A DNA stretch of 64,000 bases from Pseudophaeomoniella oleicola (taxonomy: Eukaryota; Ascomycota; Eurotiomycetes; Phaeomoniellales; Phaeomoniellaceae), in contig QWDQ01000006.1 of NCBI GenBank assembly GCA_003868215.1, positions 434,001 to 498,000 of the forward strand, read 5' to 3'. The translations under genes were made by a program, and so were the position numbers. How positions within the stretch are numbered: the first letter of the stretch is position 1; each line of letters begins with the position of its first letter. This document shows, piece by piece, positions 26,940-37,940 of the stretch. The notes beneath the pieces are model-generated. The model worked only from the letters and a program-made list of their open reading frames with translations, made no database searches and was not told where the DNA came from.

Positions 26940-29900
26940 TCAATGCAGTGCGAATGCAAACAAGCTGTCCATTTCCACCCACTGTCTTCCGCACTTTTTC
27001 AGGTACGCCTCTACTGTACTCTTTATATTGTCAAATGTTGCTCGGTTGGCTTCCGCTAGCACGACAATCCGCTCCTTGACATCGCCTTCCAATTTGATCT
27101 CCTTGGCCTTCTTCTTGGCTTTCTCAACGTCAAAAAGACCAGCAAAGTAGAGAAGCTGGTTGTACATCTGCTTTTCAGAGTACTCATACGTCATCTTCCC
27201 AAGACATCCTTCCGCTCGACCCCGCGGTCCTAAGCATCGGTGGCCGTAGACCGAGATCTGGCGTGTACGGTTGCCACAGGAGGAATCATCACAAACGAGC
27301 CAGCCTTCGTAGTACCGCGAAGCCTCCTGACGTATCTGGTATTCCAACTGTGCGAGAATCGAAATGACAGGCATTGGTTTCCTACAGTCCGGCGCAGAAC
27401 AAACCAGACCGGCAGGAGTACAAGCCTCATATGATTCACAAAGGCCCTCGAACGCTGTCTGATTCTGACATGAGCGACAACGGAGGGAAAAGCGGACAGC
27501 ATCTCTAAAGCGGAGGCTGTCCGGAATTTGCGATTCCAGTGGGAATATTTCATTGTCTTGTTGGCGTGTACCGCTAGTGGCATTGATCTGGTATTTGCGA
27601 GTATCCAAACCCAGGCATTCTGCCAGCCGTACAGAATCTGTTCCTGGAATAGGGGCACAAAGACGTTCAATTGGAGGAAACAGCTGTTTTAAAAGATAAT
27701 ACTCAATGTCTGGTATCAGGCCGGAATCCTTCTTCAAGACGTCTTGTGGGCTATATGCTCTCTTGGGTGCTGGAAGAGAAGCGGTTTCACTATCGCCCAC
27801 GGTCACGATGTAGGACATGACATCGTTCACACGTACAGTTTTGCCCCTCGCGATTTCGCGAAGGGCTACCTGAACCTGTGGCATAGAGTCGCCATTTGGA
27901 TAATCTTTCGGATTCTTTCCCAATTTCTGTGAAACATCAGTATCGCACCTTTGCCGTTACCATAATCACTTACAGTGTAGATGACATATTTCTGAGCGGG
28001 AATCTCGTATGCACGCATTTTTTCGGAAAGTTCGCGCAGATACCCGTGAATCTTCTCCAAGACGATCTCCGGATCATCTCCTGACAAGACCTCATTGAGC
28101 AGTTTTGTCGATGCTTCCTTTGACAACGCACAGTACTCTCTTCTCTTCATATCCAGACCTTTGACTTCGAGCTTGTCAACATATTTACCGTCCACCTCTG
28201 ACATATTGATTGCTGCATACTTCTTTTTCGCATGTAGTAAAAGACGGCGGAAAATGTTGTCGATGTCGATTTCTAGAAGCTTATATCGGTCATTAACAGC
28301 TCTCTTGAATTCGTTTCCGACCTTGAGAGCTTCTGCAATACTTGCTGCATTGGTGTTAATCATGACCGAATCAGTATCACCATATATGACCTGCAAAGCA
28401 TTGCTCTCTGCTAGCTCTTTGGTACTCCTCAAGATTTCTCTTCCTTTAAACGTGGTGAGCATAGCCAACGGCCGAGCGTAGAATCGAGACTGTGTATAAC
28501 CCAAACAACCATACATGGAATTAGCTGTAAGCTTTAAAGCTAATTGTTTGGTGTCCCAAAGAGCGATTTGATCCTGGGTTGCATTCTTGTCTTTCATCAG
28601 CTTCTTGACCTCGCGGCGGCGATTGACGAGAGTTGCAATGAGTTTGGGCAGAATACCCTGCGCTTGATCATGCGGAACTTCTGGGACGCGTTCTTCATGT
28701 TCATTTTGAGACTAGAAAATTGGTCAGTGAACGATAATCTGGGATAGAGGGTGTATCTCACTGATTCGGTCCTGTCAACGGTCGTAAAGCAAATATTGAA
28801 CTCTTGGATGATGCTGGGATACAAACTGTTGAAATCCATCACCAGGACAAATTTGTCATAGAGGCCTTTCTCAGGCTCGAAAACAAGACCACCCTTGTAT
28901 TTGTCTTTCTTCTTAGTATCACCATTCTCTTCACCAGCTTCATCATCTTCGACTTTCGCACGGCTCTTTCCATACACCTTGTCCGGGCATATGTACTTGT
29001 TACGGTGAAATTCGTGCAGCAAAATATATTCGTTTCTCTCTGCTCTGGTCCCACTAAGTGTTCGAGCCCACGAATTACCAGCTAAATTGGTGAGAACTCG
29101 AGTCAATGGTAGCATCTGCAGACGAAGCACGAGAGCAGCAACGAAGTATGTGTCGGCATCACAGTGACCGATATAATTCATAAGTCCATCCTTTGTTGCG
29201 GCCCAAGTCTTCAAGGCAGCCTCATTATCGATCTCTCGGCGGATATTCTTGTCGCCTAGATACAGTTGGCACATTTCTGTAAGACTCCACTGTTGGCATT
29301 TGGTCATCAAGGATTTGCCCATATCGTTAGCTAAATCGCATATCAGACGCCCTGCTACCAGTTGTCTCTCCGCGAAGAAGCTGTTTCCCCCTTTGTTGAA
29401 GTTCTTTGGCCATTCGCCACGCCTGAGCCGGCCAATCCGGTGCCAGCCAGGGGTCTTCTTCTCTCGCATCCGGTTGAGGAGGATACTATAATCAACTTCT
29501 TGGAGCTGGTGGCCCATGAGCACGTCGGGGTCCATTTTCTCGAACAAGGCAAGGAACTTGCTCAGCAAGAACTGCTCGCTCTTCTCCAACATAAAGGTTC
29601 CTTTTTGTTTCTTGGTCTGTGACTCGAAACCAAGCGGGTAAGATGGTCCCGAGGGTCTCATAACAGTGAAGGTCGTGCTTGGGAGCTTTTCGGGCGCGGT
29701 AGTATCTGTCAATGAAACGTTTTCATATACCCGGGCGCTAGCCACAACGATTTCTTGCTTATTTTCTTTAACGTTGAGTTGTGTCCGAAGCGCCAAACTC
29801 ATAAGAGTCAACTTTGGCATCTCGAGATTCTCGGATTCTGGTATGGGAGTAATGCATGATGGTTTCGTTACAGCACACTCCAGCTTGCACCAAGAGGCAT

Positions 29901-31440
29901 TGTTGACGGCTGCGAAATCAGCGTCTTCGATTTTCAACCAGCAAGGTCCCATGATGTTTCTCCAAAGTACAAATTGTTCGAAAAGCGCGGTATTAGTACC
30001 GAACACATGCGAAAACGTTTCGCCTTTGAGATCCATGGGAAGGGTCTGTTTGTCGTAAGGATAAAGGAGTTTCAGATACTCGGTTTCTTTTGGGATGCCA
30101 GGTACCTCGAAGGCATATTTCCTCGTACAAGATTTGATCTTGTGCATTTCCACTTTCAAACGTGACATGATCTCGTCCACCTCTTGATAGACATCATTCA
30201 TATCGACCTCGTCGGATGTATCATGTCCGTGCCGATGTCTATGTTCACGAGGCAGGAAATACAATTTCCGCAAGATGTTGTCAACTTTGACGAAAGCACT
30301 GACATATGTTCCAAGCTTTTTGTTCTTGACCTTACCAAACAAACACAAACTCCCATTAATCTCCGTGTAGTCGAGCCAGAAGAAGTTGAGGCTCCCATCA
30401 TCCTCGATAGCGTCTTGAGGTTTCAGCTTACCGAACATCTGGGAGTCCGTGGCGGGAGTGCTGAGCACGTTTAGTTTGCTAGTAACATTGTTCCAGTCAG
30501 CAGCATCAACGTCTGGGGTTGCTGGAAGGGTTGGCGACGAGCTCTCTGGTGAAGGCAAAGTTGGCTTCTTTACTTTGGCAGACTGTCGGATGCCGGTCAT
30601 GTTGACCCTTCTGACAGCGCCAGCGCTGATATCCCCGACAGCTGGGGCAACGTCCATATCATTTTCCTCATCTTCTTCGACTTTGACAGCGCTTTGTTTT
30701 CTTTCCACGACCTTGGCCGTTGGAGACGATGGGGCAGGGTCGCTCATTGGTGTGTCGTCGTCAAAGGCGGCAGGAAGAGGAATCTCATCGTCATCGAATC
30801 CCGAGTCTAGGGGGGTATCTTCAATTGGTCTTGTTGCGCGGTTCGCCGACTTATGCTGTGTTGGTGGTGGTGACAGCACGCGGACTTTGCGACGGTTCTC
30901 TGTCTTGATGGACTTCCGGGGATAGCTGGGCAAGGGTACAACGTTGGCATCCATTTCTCCTAAGAGGCCAGCCATAAACGCCTCATCTTCGACACTCGTT
31001 TGAATCTGGCACAATTAGCAATTATACATGGAGAGAAACAGTGACCAATGATGTACCTTTGGCTTTGGCTTTGCAGATATAGGCACAGAACCAATACCGA
31101 AATAATTGGCAATCGAGTGGTTCGTCTTCTCCGTCTTCTCGCGATCCTCTTCACGTTTCCTTTTTGCTGCTTTACCTCGAAGAGGTACCTCATCTTCATC
31201 GCTTCCACTGCTGTACTGTCTCTCATTCTGCCACTCTTCGCGTCCATCATCGGCATAGCCTTCTCCATTGTCGTCCACCACAAAATCATCTTGGTTTAAT
31301 CGACTGCGGACCACTTTCTTGTAGGCCTCCTCGTCGACGGCATCATAGATATCACCAGCCTCTTGGACGACATACGTATCTAGTCGCTTTTTGCCAGCCG
31401 CACGCAGGGCTTTCAGCTCCGCGATTGCTTTTGAGGCCAT
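26940..31440 (-). CDS. POL1: DNA polymerase alpha catalytic subunit (POL1)
   Basis: Four exons: 31440-31057, 31005-28762, 28711-27974 and 27926-26940, all phase 0, giving 1,450 aa, the usual length. The acidic N-terminal ~350 residues are disordered. Family B polymerase motifs follow: motif A DFNSLYPSIIQEFNI (near residue 852), motif B KLTANSMYGCLGY (near 940) and motif C YGDTDSVM (near 986). The C-terminus has the two four-cysteine modules, CRSC...CTPAGLVCSAPDC and CDDSSC...CLGPRGRAEGC, that bind the B subunit and primase. Pol alpha-primase makes the RNA-DNA primers at origins and on the lagging strand. As in other alpha subunits I see no intact proofreading acidic motif. ACGCG motifs upstream suggest G1/S control. 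Confidence 0.97.
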
Positions 31441-32007
31441 TTTGCTTGCTTTACAATGTCATTAGAGCCTCTTGATATAAACGAAAAGATATGCAGAAGA
31501 CAGAGCATGAACGACACCTCTGATCACGTCTCGTAGATATACATCAATAAGAGAGTGTGATCACGAATCTGGTAGTGGCTACAATGTAATAGTTAATTGG
31601 AAATTGGGGAAGACACGCGACCGCGTTCCAAAGCGCGCTCGACGCGGGTCCATTTATCCAAGGAGGTTAAGTTAGTCTCGGTCCTTACCTCCAGCCACCG
31701 CAACACCGAATCGTCCCCACATGATACTTGTCGACTCCTGCTACTCCCTAATTATCCTGAAAATTGCTGGCTGTGGCCGTAGACGAGAGACAAGAGCTAC
31801 GTAGGTTGGGTAAACTTAGAACAGACCATGGCTAGATGAATGCATTACGGAATGTTTGGAGAATATGTGTTTCTACTACATCTCGATCGTCAAGTAAGAA
31901 CATGTCTGTCAATCGTCATTGAATTCTTCAGCTAAAAGGTACTGCTGAGACATGAAATCACCATTTTTCCGCTACCCGTTGAAAAGCACATCCCAATCGT
32001 ATCAAGT
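31441..32007 (-). promoter_or_regulatory. POL1 upstream region with ACGCG/CGCGT cluster
   Basis: Lies between the POL1 start and the RPL7 stop. ACGCGA at 31615-31620, CGCGT at 31622-31626, GCGCGC at 31633-31638 and ACGCG at 31642-31646 sit about 175-205 bp before the POL1 ATG. ACGCG is the MCB core recognised by MBF in yeasts, where POL1 is a classic target. Binding here is inferred. Confidence 0.5.
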
Positions 32008-33531
32008 TTAGTTCATCTGCTTGATCAAAGCGTTGATGTTCTCCTCACGGTTACCGACATCACCACCCTCAACGAAGTGCTTGAACTTTCTGGTGTGGAA
32101 GCCGCCAGTTGGGTTGGAAAGCTTGAACGGCCACAAGAAGTTGCTGGCCTGCTTGAAGTTGGGACCAACAGTGTAGATCTCGTGAATCAAATCCTCAATG
32201 CAGACAATGCCATATTTGCCAAGAGATTCCTCGATGATTTGGTTGTCAGTGAGGGCAATACGTTGCTTGTTGATCTTTCCATATCCACGTTTATAGATAA
32301 GCTCACGGACAGACTTCAAGTTGGGGTATCCATAGGCGACATATGGGTTGATGATGGTAAGCATCTCAGCGGTGGCCTTGGTGAGACGAATGAAGACGCC
32401 ATTGTTGATCTGGAGGAGACGGAGAAGCTGGAGAATCTTGCGGGGCTTAGGAGCAATCTTGTTGATACTGTATGCTGTGAGCAGGTAAGTCACAGGAAGA
32501 GAAGATGGATGCTTACCCCTTGATACGAACGACGAAGACCAACTTGGGCTCGGCATCAACATAGAAAGAACCTTCTCCTCTGCTCAGACGGTGCAGGCGG
32601 ATCTTCTCCTTCTCGGCATCACGGTACTCCTTAACGTAGGACTCAGCGCGCTTGAAGATGACACCACGCTTCTCCTTGTTGGCCTGCAAACAGCAAATTA
32701 GCTAATCGTCCTTATGCGCACCTCATGCAAAATAAAGATATTTATCCACCACAGCTCAGCCCCGAAAGATGGTTAACAAAGCGACAGCATCGACCCAAAA
32801 GGTCTAGCCGAAAAGGTTGGAAGTTGTCATCACGGTAGAAATAAAGGCGCTTATATTAGATGAGCACATACCTTCTTCTTCTGCTCGAGCTCAGCAATGC
32901 GAGCTTCACGAGCCTTCTCCTGACTCTTCCTCTTCTTCAGCAAGGTCTCTGGCATGAGGACCTGGTCTTGAGTCGGCACAGTTCTGTATTAATGAAAACA
33001 TGACAAGGTTAGCATAGTCCGAAGGATTTGTATGACAATCGTCGAGTAAGAATTGCAGCTTCAGCGCAGCATTCTTTTACCAGGTATAACACTCGACGAC
33101 ATATTTTTAATCGGTGAAGAGGTGATGGTTGAACACCGAGAGTCTCGGCCATCGATTCCTCATCCGACAAAGCCTTGAATAATATCAAGAGAGCCATCGC
33201 GACCGTTTACAGACCTTCCAGCCATCTCAGAAAGATGCCGATTGTGAAAGTAGTCGCGGCGTTGATTTTCAAAGTGAAGAAGCAACTCTTCAACTTCAAT
33301 GCCCCAAGAGCGACGGAGCCTTTTGGATCTTTCAATCCGAAGGCCGCCCTCATGCTGGGAATATCGAGCTGGTAAGCATTGAGCCCCAAAGAGGCAGCAA
33401 GCAAACCCAGCAAAATGTGCGGACTGTAACTGAACCTTCTCGTAATGCGTGGTAGGGAAGCTGTGAGATCCTTACGTTGATGTGGTTGGCACATCGACCT
33501 TGCGCTCGATCTTAGCCTTCTGGGAAACCAT
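32008..33531 (-). CDS. RPL7: 60S ribosomal protein L7 (uL30)
   Basis: Four exons: 33531-33476, 32983-32872, 32683-32517 and 32467-32008, giving 264 aa. Hallmarks are [95 protein letters not shown] and the end [14 protein letters not shown]. The protein binds 5S/25S rRNA regions in the large subunit. Intron 1 is long (33475-32984, 492 bp) and intron 2 (32871-32684) carries a C/D snoRNA. The start is the least certain part: the body from [11 protein letters not shown] on is unmistakable, but the first exon ([15 protein letters not shown]) makes the protein a little longer than the usual ~250 aa, so a different short first exon inside the 492-bp intron is possible. It is divergent from SNF8. Confidence 0.92.
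32756..32833 (-). ncRNA. C/D box snoRNA in RPL7 intron 2 (snR39/snR59-like), predicted LSU rRNA 2'-O-methylation guide
   Basis: On the minus strand, inside intron 2 of RPL7, there is a box C (GTGATGA, 32833-32827) and a box D (CTGA, 32759-32756), 78 nt end to end. The stretch just before box D (32773-32761) reads ACCATCTTTCGGG. It is perfectly complementary over 13 nt to the universally conserved LSU rRNA sequence CCCGAAAGAUGGU. By the box D+5 rule the methylated base is the G of CCCG, equivalent to yeast Gm805. Yeast RPL7A and RPL7B host snR39 and snR59, which target the same rRNA neighbourhood, so host gene and target agree. The terminal stem is weak: CTACC/GGTGG pair, but with a 5-nt offset. 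Confidence 0.85.
32984..33475 (-). other. Long first intron of RPL7
   Basis: 492 bp from GTAAGGAT to TAATACAG. I searched it by eye for box C/D pairs and found only a poor one (GGATGAGG near 33160 with CTGA near 33060), not enough to call. Long first introns are common in fungal ribosomal protein genes. Confidence 0.6.
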
Positions 33532-33956
33532 CTTGTCGGTGTTTTCGAGATGGATAGAAGGACGTTGTCGTTTGTCGAAAATGTCGTTTGGCGCAGGGAA
33601 AAAGTACAAGTTTAGAGAATTGTTGAAAATTCGTCTCAAGACAGTGGGTGCCAAGGCTGTGCGGATTGTCTTAGCGCACTATTATTTTAGTGGGTCTACG
33701 CAGGAGTAAGCCAATCCACATTCAGTTGAATGACCCACTAGTCCCAGTTACTACTACGTACCTCTAGATATCTGACCAGGTACCTTAGGTGAGATACAGT
33801 ACTTCGAACACTTCTTACGATATCAACGCCTTCTCTCTTGATACAAAAGTATACTCAGGGGATATACCGGATCGTTAAACCCATTTACGTTACATGTCTG
33901 CAGCTAAAGTTGTCTGAGTCTTGCCTGTGGGCATCCCCCGTGGTCATTACGGTACA
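33532..33956. promoter_or_regulatory. Divergent RPL7/SNF8 promoter region
   Basis: 425 bp between the two start codons. It contains TACTACGTAC near 33750 and TAGGTGAG/ACCTTAGG words; no specific factor site is recognised. Confidence 0.4.
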
Positions 33957-34773
33957 ATGGCTACTCGTCGGGGAGTAGGCCTAGGTGCCTTTACCAACAG
34001 AAACCAAGCATCTCAGTCTTACGCAGCTCACGGGTCGAATTTGAAGACAAGTCACGCCAACTCTCTTCAAACTCAGCTTTCGGTTTTCCAATCACTACTA
34101 CATTCTTTTGCATTGGAGCATGCTGCCACCATCAAGTCTAACCCTACGTTTCGCGCCGAGTTCGCTCGCATGTGCAATGCCATCGGTGTAGATCCACTCG
34201 CTGGGAGTAATGTCAAGGGCAAGAAGACAGACAGTCTCTGGGCTAAAGTACTTGGCGGGGATGTCAACGACTTTTATTTCGAAGTCGCTGTCAGGGTCGT
34301 CAATTTGTGTCGCGCAACTCGTGCTGAAAACGGTGGCCTTATTGGCGTGAAGGAATGCTGTACGCAGGTAAGCAAAGGTAAGGCCATTGGAGGAGGGCTT
34401 CAGGTATCAGAGTACGGCATCCTGTCTGTGATATCCAGCGGCTTCAGACTAACCATCCTGTAGGGATGACGTGCTACGGGCCGTGAAGTCTCTTGAGCCC
34501 CTTGGCTCGGGGTTCACGGTATTGCAGATTGGCAGCAGGCAATTCATTCGTTCTATTCCTAGAGAATTGAACACGGACCAGTCGACTGTTCTGGAAGTCT
34601 TGCAGCTACTGGGTTTCGTGACGGTCTCCATGCTTCAATTAAATCTACAGTGGGAACGTGCACGTGCGACAGCAGTGCTTGACGACTTACTCACTGATTC
34701 CCTTGTCTGGATAGACATGCAGAGCGAAGAGAAGGAATACTGGTCGCCCCAAACTCTGCTAGAAGGAGGATAA
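33957..34773 (+). CDS. SNF8: ESCRT-II subunit SNF8 (VPS22/EAP30)
   Basis: Two exons, 33957-34411 and 34464-34773, giving 254 aa, the family's usual length. I start at the ATG giving MATRRGVGLGAF, the standard N-terminus; the frame also opens upstream from a TTG. Other landmarks are LSVFQSLLHSFALEHA, FRAEFARMCNAIGVDPLA and WAKVLGGDVNDFYFEVAVRVVNLC. Across the intron SE joins DDVLRAVKSLEPLGSGF, then STVLEVLQLLGFVTVSML, with two winged-helix domains in the C-terminal two thirds. SNF8 with VPS25 and VPS36 forms the Y-shaped ESCRT-II complex that sorts ubiquitinated cargo into multivesicular bodies. Confidence 0.93.
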
Positions 34774-35496
34774 AGATCAAGTGCAAATGTTGCTCCGACT
34801 TTTTTAATGATGCGATATTCAGGAGCCTTTCTGCATTCATCAGTCGGATCACATTCCCGTCAAGGAAGTTCTGCAGTGCAATGAGGCTGTTGGGGTTCAG
34901 ATCCATCTCACAGCAACACTACAAGACAATCTACCATACGCTGCACAGGCAAGGCTAGCCCAAAGCTTTTGCCAAACATCTTAGGTGTAGGCAATTGGGG
35001 TGCTTAGTAAGAGGGCCAACCGGGATTGGTTCCGCCGCTTGTCAGGCCATGCACCATGTCCAATCCTTGGATCATTAAGGGATGGAGCCACACTACGTGT
35101 AAAAGACTCGATAGAAAATGTATATGCTCGGATTTCAACATCGTAGCCATATGCATTATTTATTCTTTCCAGAGATGCTTGTTGCCATTAAAAATGGTGA
35201 AGTTGGACTGCTAGCGCCATTCGTGCGGGTAACGTCATAAGCGACTTGGTGCATTTGGTACCATCGACTTCTACCAACCATTGTTCCGCGTCTACAGCAG
35301 AACTATTTCACAACAAGCGTGATATTCGCGACAGGCGTCCAGGCGCCGAATGGATGTAAAGACACTGCTTTGTGATCTGTCCATGTTCCTTGCTCTTCCA
35401 GGACATCGTTCTTCATTTTGTATTCGGTCCTGATATGGTCGAGAAATTTCTTCAAAACAATGAACAACGGCAGATAACAAGTTGCGACCCAAGTTC
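34774..35496. other. Intergenic region between SNF8 and the SAL1-type carrier
   Basis: 723 bp with no ORF that reads like protein. It should hold the SNF8 3' UTR and the promoter of the carrier gene. Confidence 0.5.
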
Positions 35497-37467
35497 ATGA
35501 TGGACAGGGAACCTCATCACGCCCGCGAAAAGCGCATAGAGGGCCTTTGGAGCACCTTAGATCCTAAGCAAGATGGCCAGATTGATATCCATGGCTTGCG
35601 CAAAGGTCTGAAGAAGATGGATCATCGTACGCATCCCCGGGCAAATTGGCGTCAGAGACAAGGACTGACTTTTCCGAAGCGCTGAAGAATGCCGACAACT
35701 TGCTTGAAGATGTACTAAAAGCTGTCGACACAAGTGGTGATGAGAAAATCCAATATCATGGTGCGCATAACTTTGACAAGAGAACGTCTTGGACGCTAAT
35801 CTGACGCAGAATTTCGCGTTTTCGTCGACCACGCTGAACGAGAATTGTGGCAACTGTTTGAGAGCATCGATCGCGATCACAATGGAGAGATAGACAAAGA
35901 GGAGCTTCATTCTGCATTCTCTCGTGCTGGGTTGGCGATATCAAAGGCGAAGATTGACCAATTCTTTCATGAGGTGGATACCAACCACGACAATGTGATC
36001 ACTTTTGAAGAATGGCGGTTCGTTAGGTCAGTTAACATCGGTGGATGTGAGCTGACTCCCACAGAAACTTCCTTCTCTTCATCCCTAGTGGCACACGTCG
36101 ATTGCGTGATGCGTTCTCGTATTACTCCTCCATAGGGACGCTGAATCCAGAGGGAGATGTGCATATCAATGATACGCTACAAGGACTCGGTGAGGACGAA
36201 CAGACCCCTAGTCGAATTTCAATCGGTGATTTCCCATCCCGTGTTCTACTTGCGAACCCTAATGCAAGACGTCCAAGCTCTTCGTCCAACACTGTTTGGC
36301 AAGGCGACCCCAGTCCACTTATTCCCACGGATCCTGAAGACCCGTTTGAATTGCTGCTGACGTCGATCGTCGAATCAACAGGCTATTTTGTAGCTGGTGG
36401 TCTTGCTGGCATGATTTCACGGACTGCGACCGCGCCTCTAGATCGATTAAAGGTGTATCTCATAGCACAAGTCGCCAACAAGGAAGCCGCTGTCCAAGCA
36501 GTCAAGGAAGCCTCACCAAAGGAAGCCGTGCGTCATCTCGGCAGGCCGTTAATCGAAGCAACAAAGGAGCTATGGGCCGCAGGCGGTATCCGTAGTCTCT
36601 TTGCTGGTAGGTTTGATGTTTGCTAAGATACGTGCGTTCTAATCGAATCTAGGTAATGGTTTGAACGTTATTAAAGTTATGCCCGAGTCAGCAGTCAAGT
36701 TTGGTTCTTACGAGGTACGCTCCTACGAGACTACTAGGGCACACTTGTTGATGTTCTACCACAGGCAGCTAAGAGGGCATTTGCACGTTTGGAAGGACAT
36801 ACGGATACGAAGCACCTGAATCCATGGTCACAATTTCTTGCTGGTGGCCTTGGTGGTGTTGTGTCCCAGTGTATGGTTTATCCCCTGGACACTCTCAAAT
36901 TGTAAGGACCATATCCTTCTCTGAGGCTCGATACTAACGCAGATCAGCCGGATGCAATGTGAAACCGTATCTGGTGGTCTCCATGGCAATGCCCTTATCA
37001 TTCAGACTGCCAAAAAGATGTACAACCAGTATGGGATGCGATCCTATTACAAAGGGTTAGGCATGGGCCTCGCTGGCATGTTCCCTTACTCTGCGGTTGA
37101 TCTCTACGTTTTTGAACGTCTCAAACGATTTCTGCTCTCTCGAAAGGCCAAGGCCAACCACTGCCATGAAGATGACGTACTACTCAGCAATTTCGCTACG
37201 GGAGCCATCGGCGCATTCTCCGGTGCCATCTCAGCCACGTCGGTATACCCTATGAACGTCGTGAGGACGAGATTGCAGGCACAAGGCACAGTCCTTCATC
37301 CTCCAACTTACACAGGATGGGTTGATGCTGCCAAGAAGACAATCCAACATGAAGGGCCTCGAGCTCTTTTCAAAGGAGTAACACCCAACCTCTTGAAAGT
37401 TGCTCCGTCGGTTTCCATTTCCTACGTCGTATATGAAAATTCAAAGCAGCTGATGGGGCTGCAGTGA
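35497..37467 (+). CDS. SAL1: SAL1/SCaMC-type calcium-regulated mitochondrial ATP-Mg/Pi carrier
   Basis: Seven exons: 35497-35626, 35680-35760, 35810-36017, 36065-36606, 36653-36714, 36765-36901 and 36948-37467, giving 559 aa. The N-terminal half has four EF-hand loops: DPKQDGQIDIHGL, DTSGDEKIQYHEF, DRDHNGEIDKEEL and DTNHDNVITFEEW. The C-terminal half has the three mitochondrial-carrier repeats with the PxD/NxxKxR signatures PLDRLK, PLDTLK and PMNVVR. It is an inner-membrane protein with the EF-hands facing the intermembrane space, exchanging ATP-Mg or ADP for phosphate when cytosolic calcium rises. A serine/proline linker follows the EF-hands. Two adjacent ATG codons open the frame (MMDREP). 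Confidence 0.93.
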
Positions 37468-37940
37468 TACATTCGGAAGAGCGGTTAGACTTTACTTTCA
37501 CGTGATGGCGTCCAATTGTGATACCCTGTTGAATAGCGCTGAACCCTGGATGAAGCAAAGGAATGATGGTTTTGGTATGCTCTCTGGGTAACTTGTGCAG
37601 GCGTCCTGTCCTGTAGCATAAATAGTCCATGTACCTACGCCCGATAAATCAAATTCACAACGCTGAAGACGCGCACTTTCTTTCAAGCAAAATTGAACAC
37701 ATGCGCTGCATATTTGGCCGTTAGGTAAATCCTACCATTTGTCATCTTCTAAGATAATTCTATACGTGTCCTGAATTTGGTCGATGATAAGTCAATGAAG
37801 ATCTCTCCTTTGACGTATAAAGTAGTACGTCAGACCGATTTCGGCCCGTGATAAATATATTCCAGTGCATGATTCCAGCATCCCACCACCATTCATATTA
37901 TAGGGCCGTCCCAACCTACTGATGTACCTTGCCCCGGAAG
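37468..37940. other. Intergenic region, SAL1-type carrier to ABC ATPase
   Basis: 473 bp without a gene. It contains one AGTACGT word near 37822; nothing else of note. Confidence 0.5.

Noticed and set aside
33060-33160. Second snoRNA in RPL7 intron 1
   Set aside because: Box C is poor (GGATGAGG), the spacing is long, and no rRNA guide is recognised.
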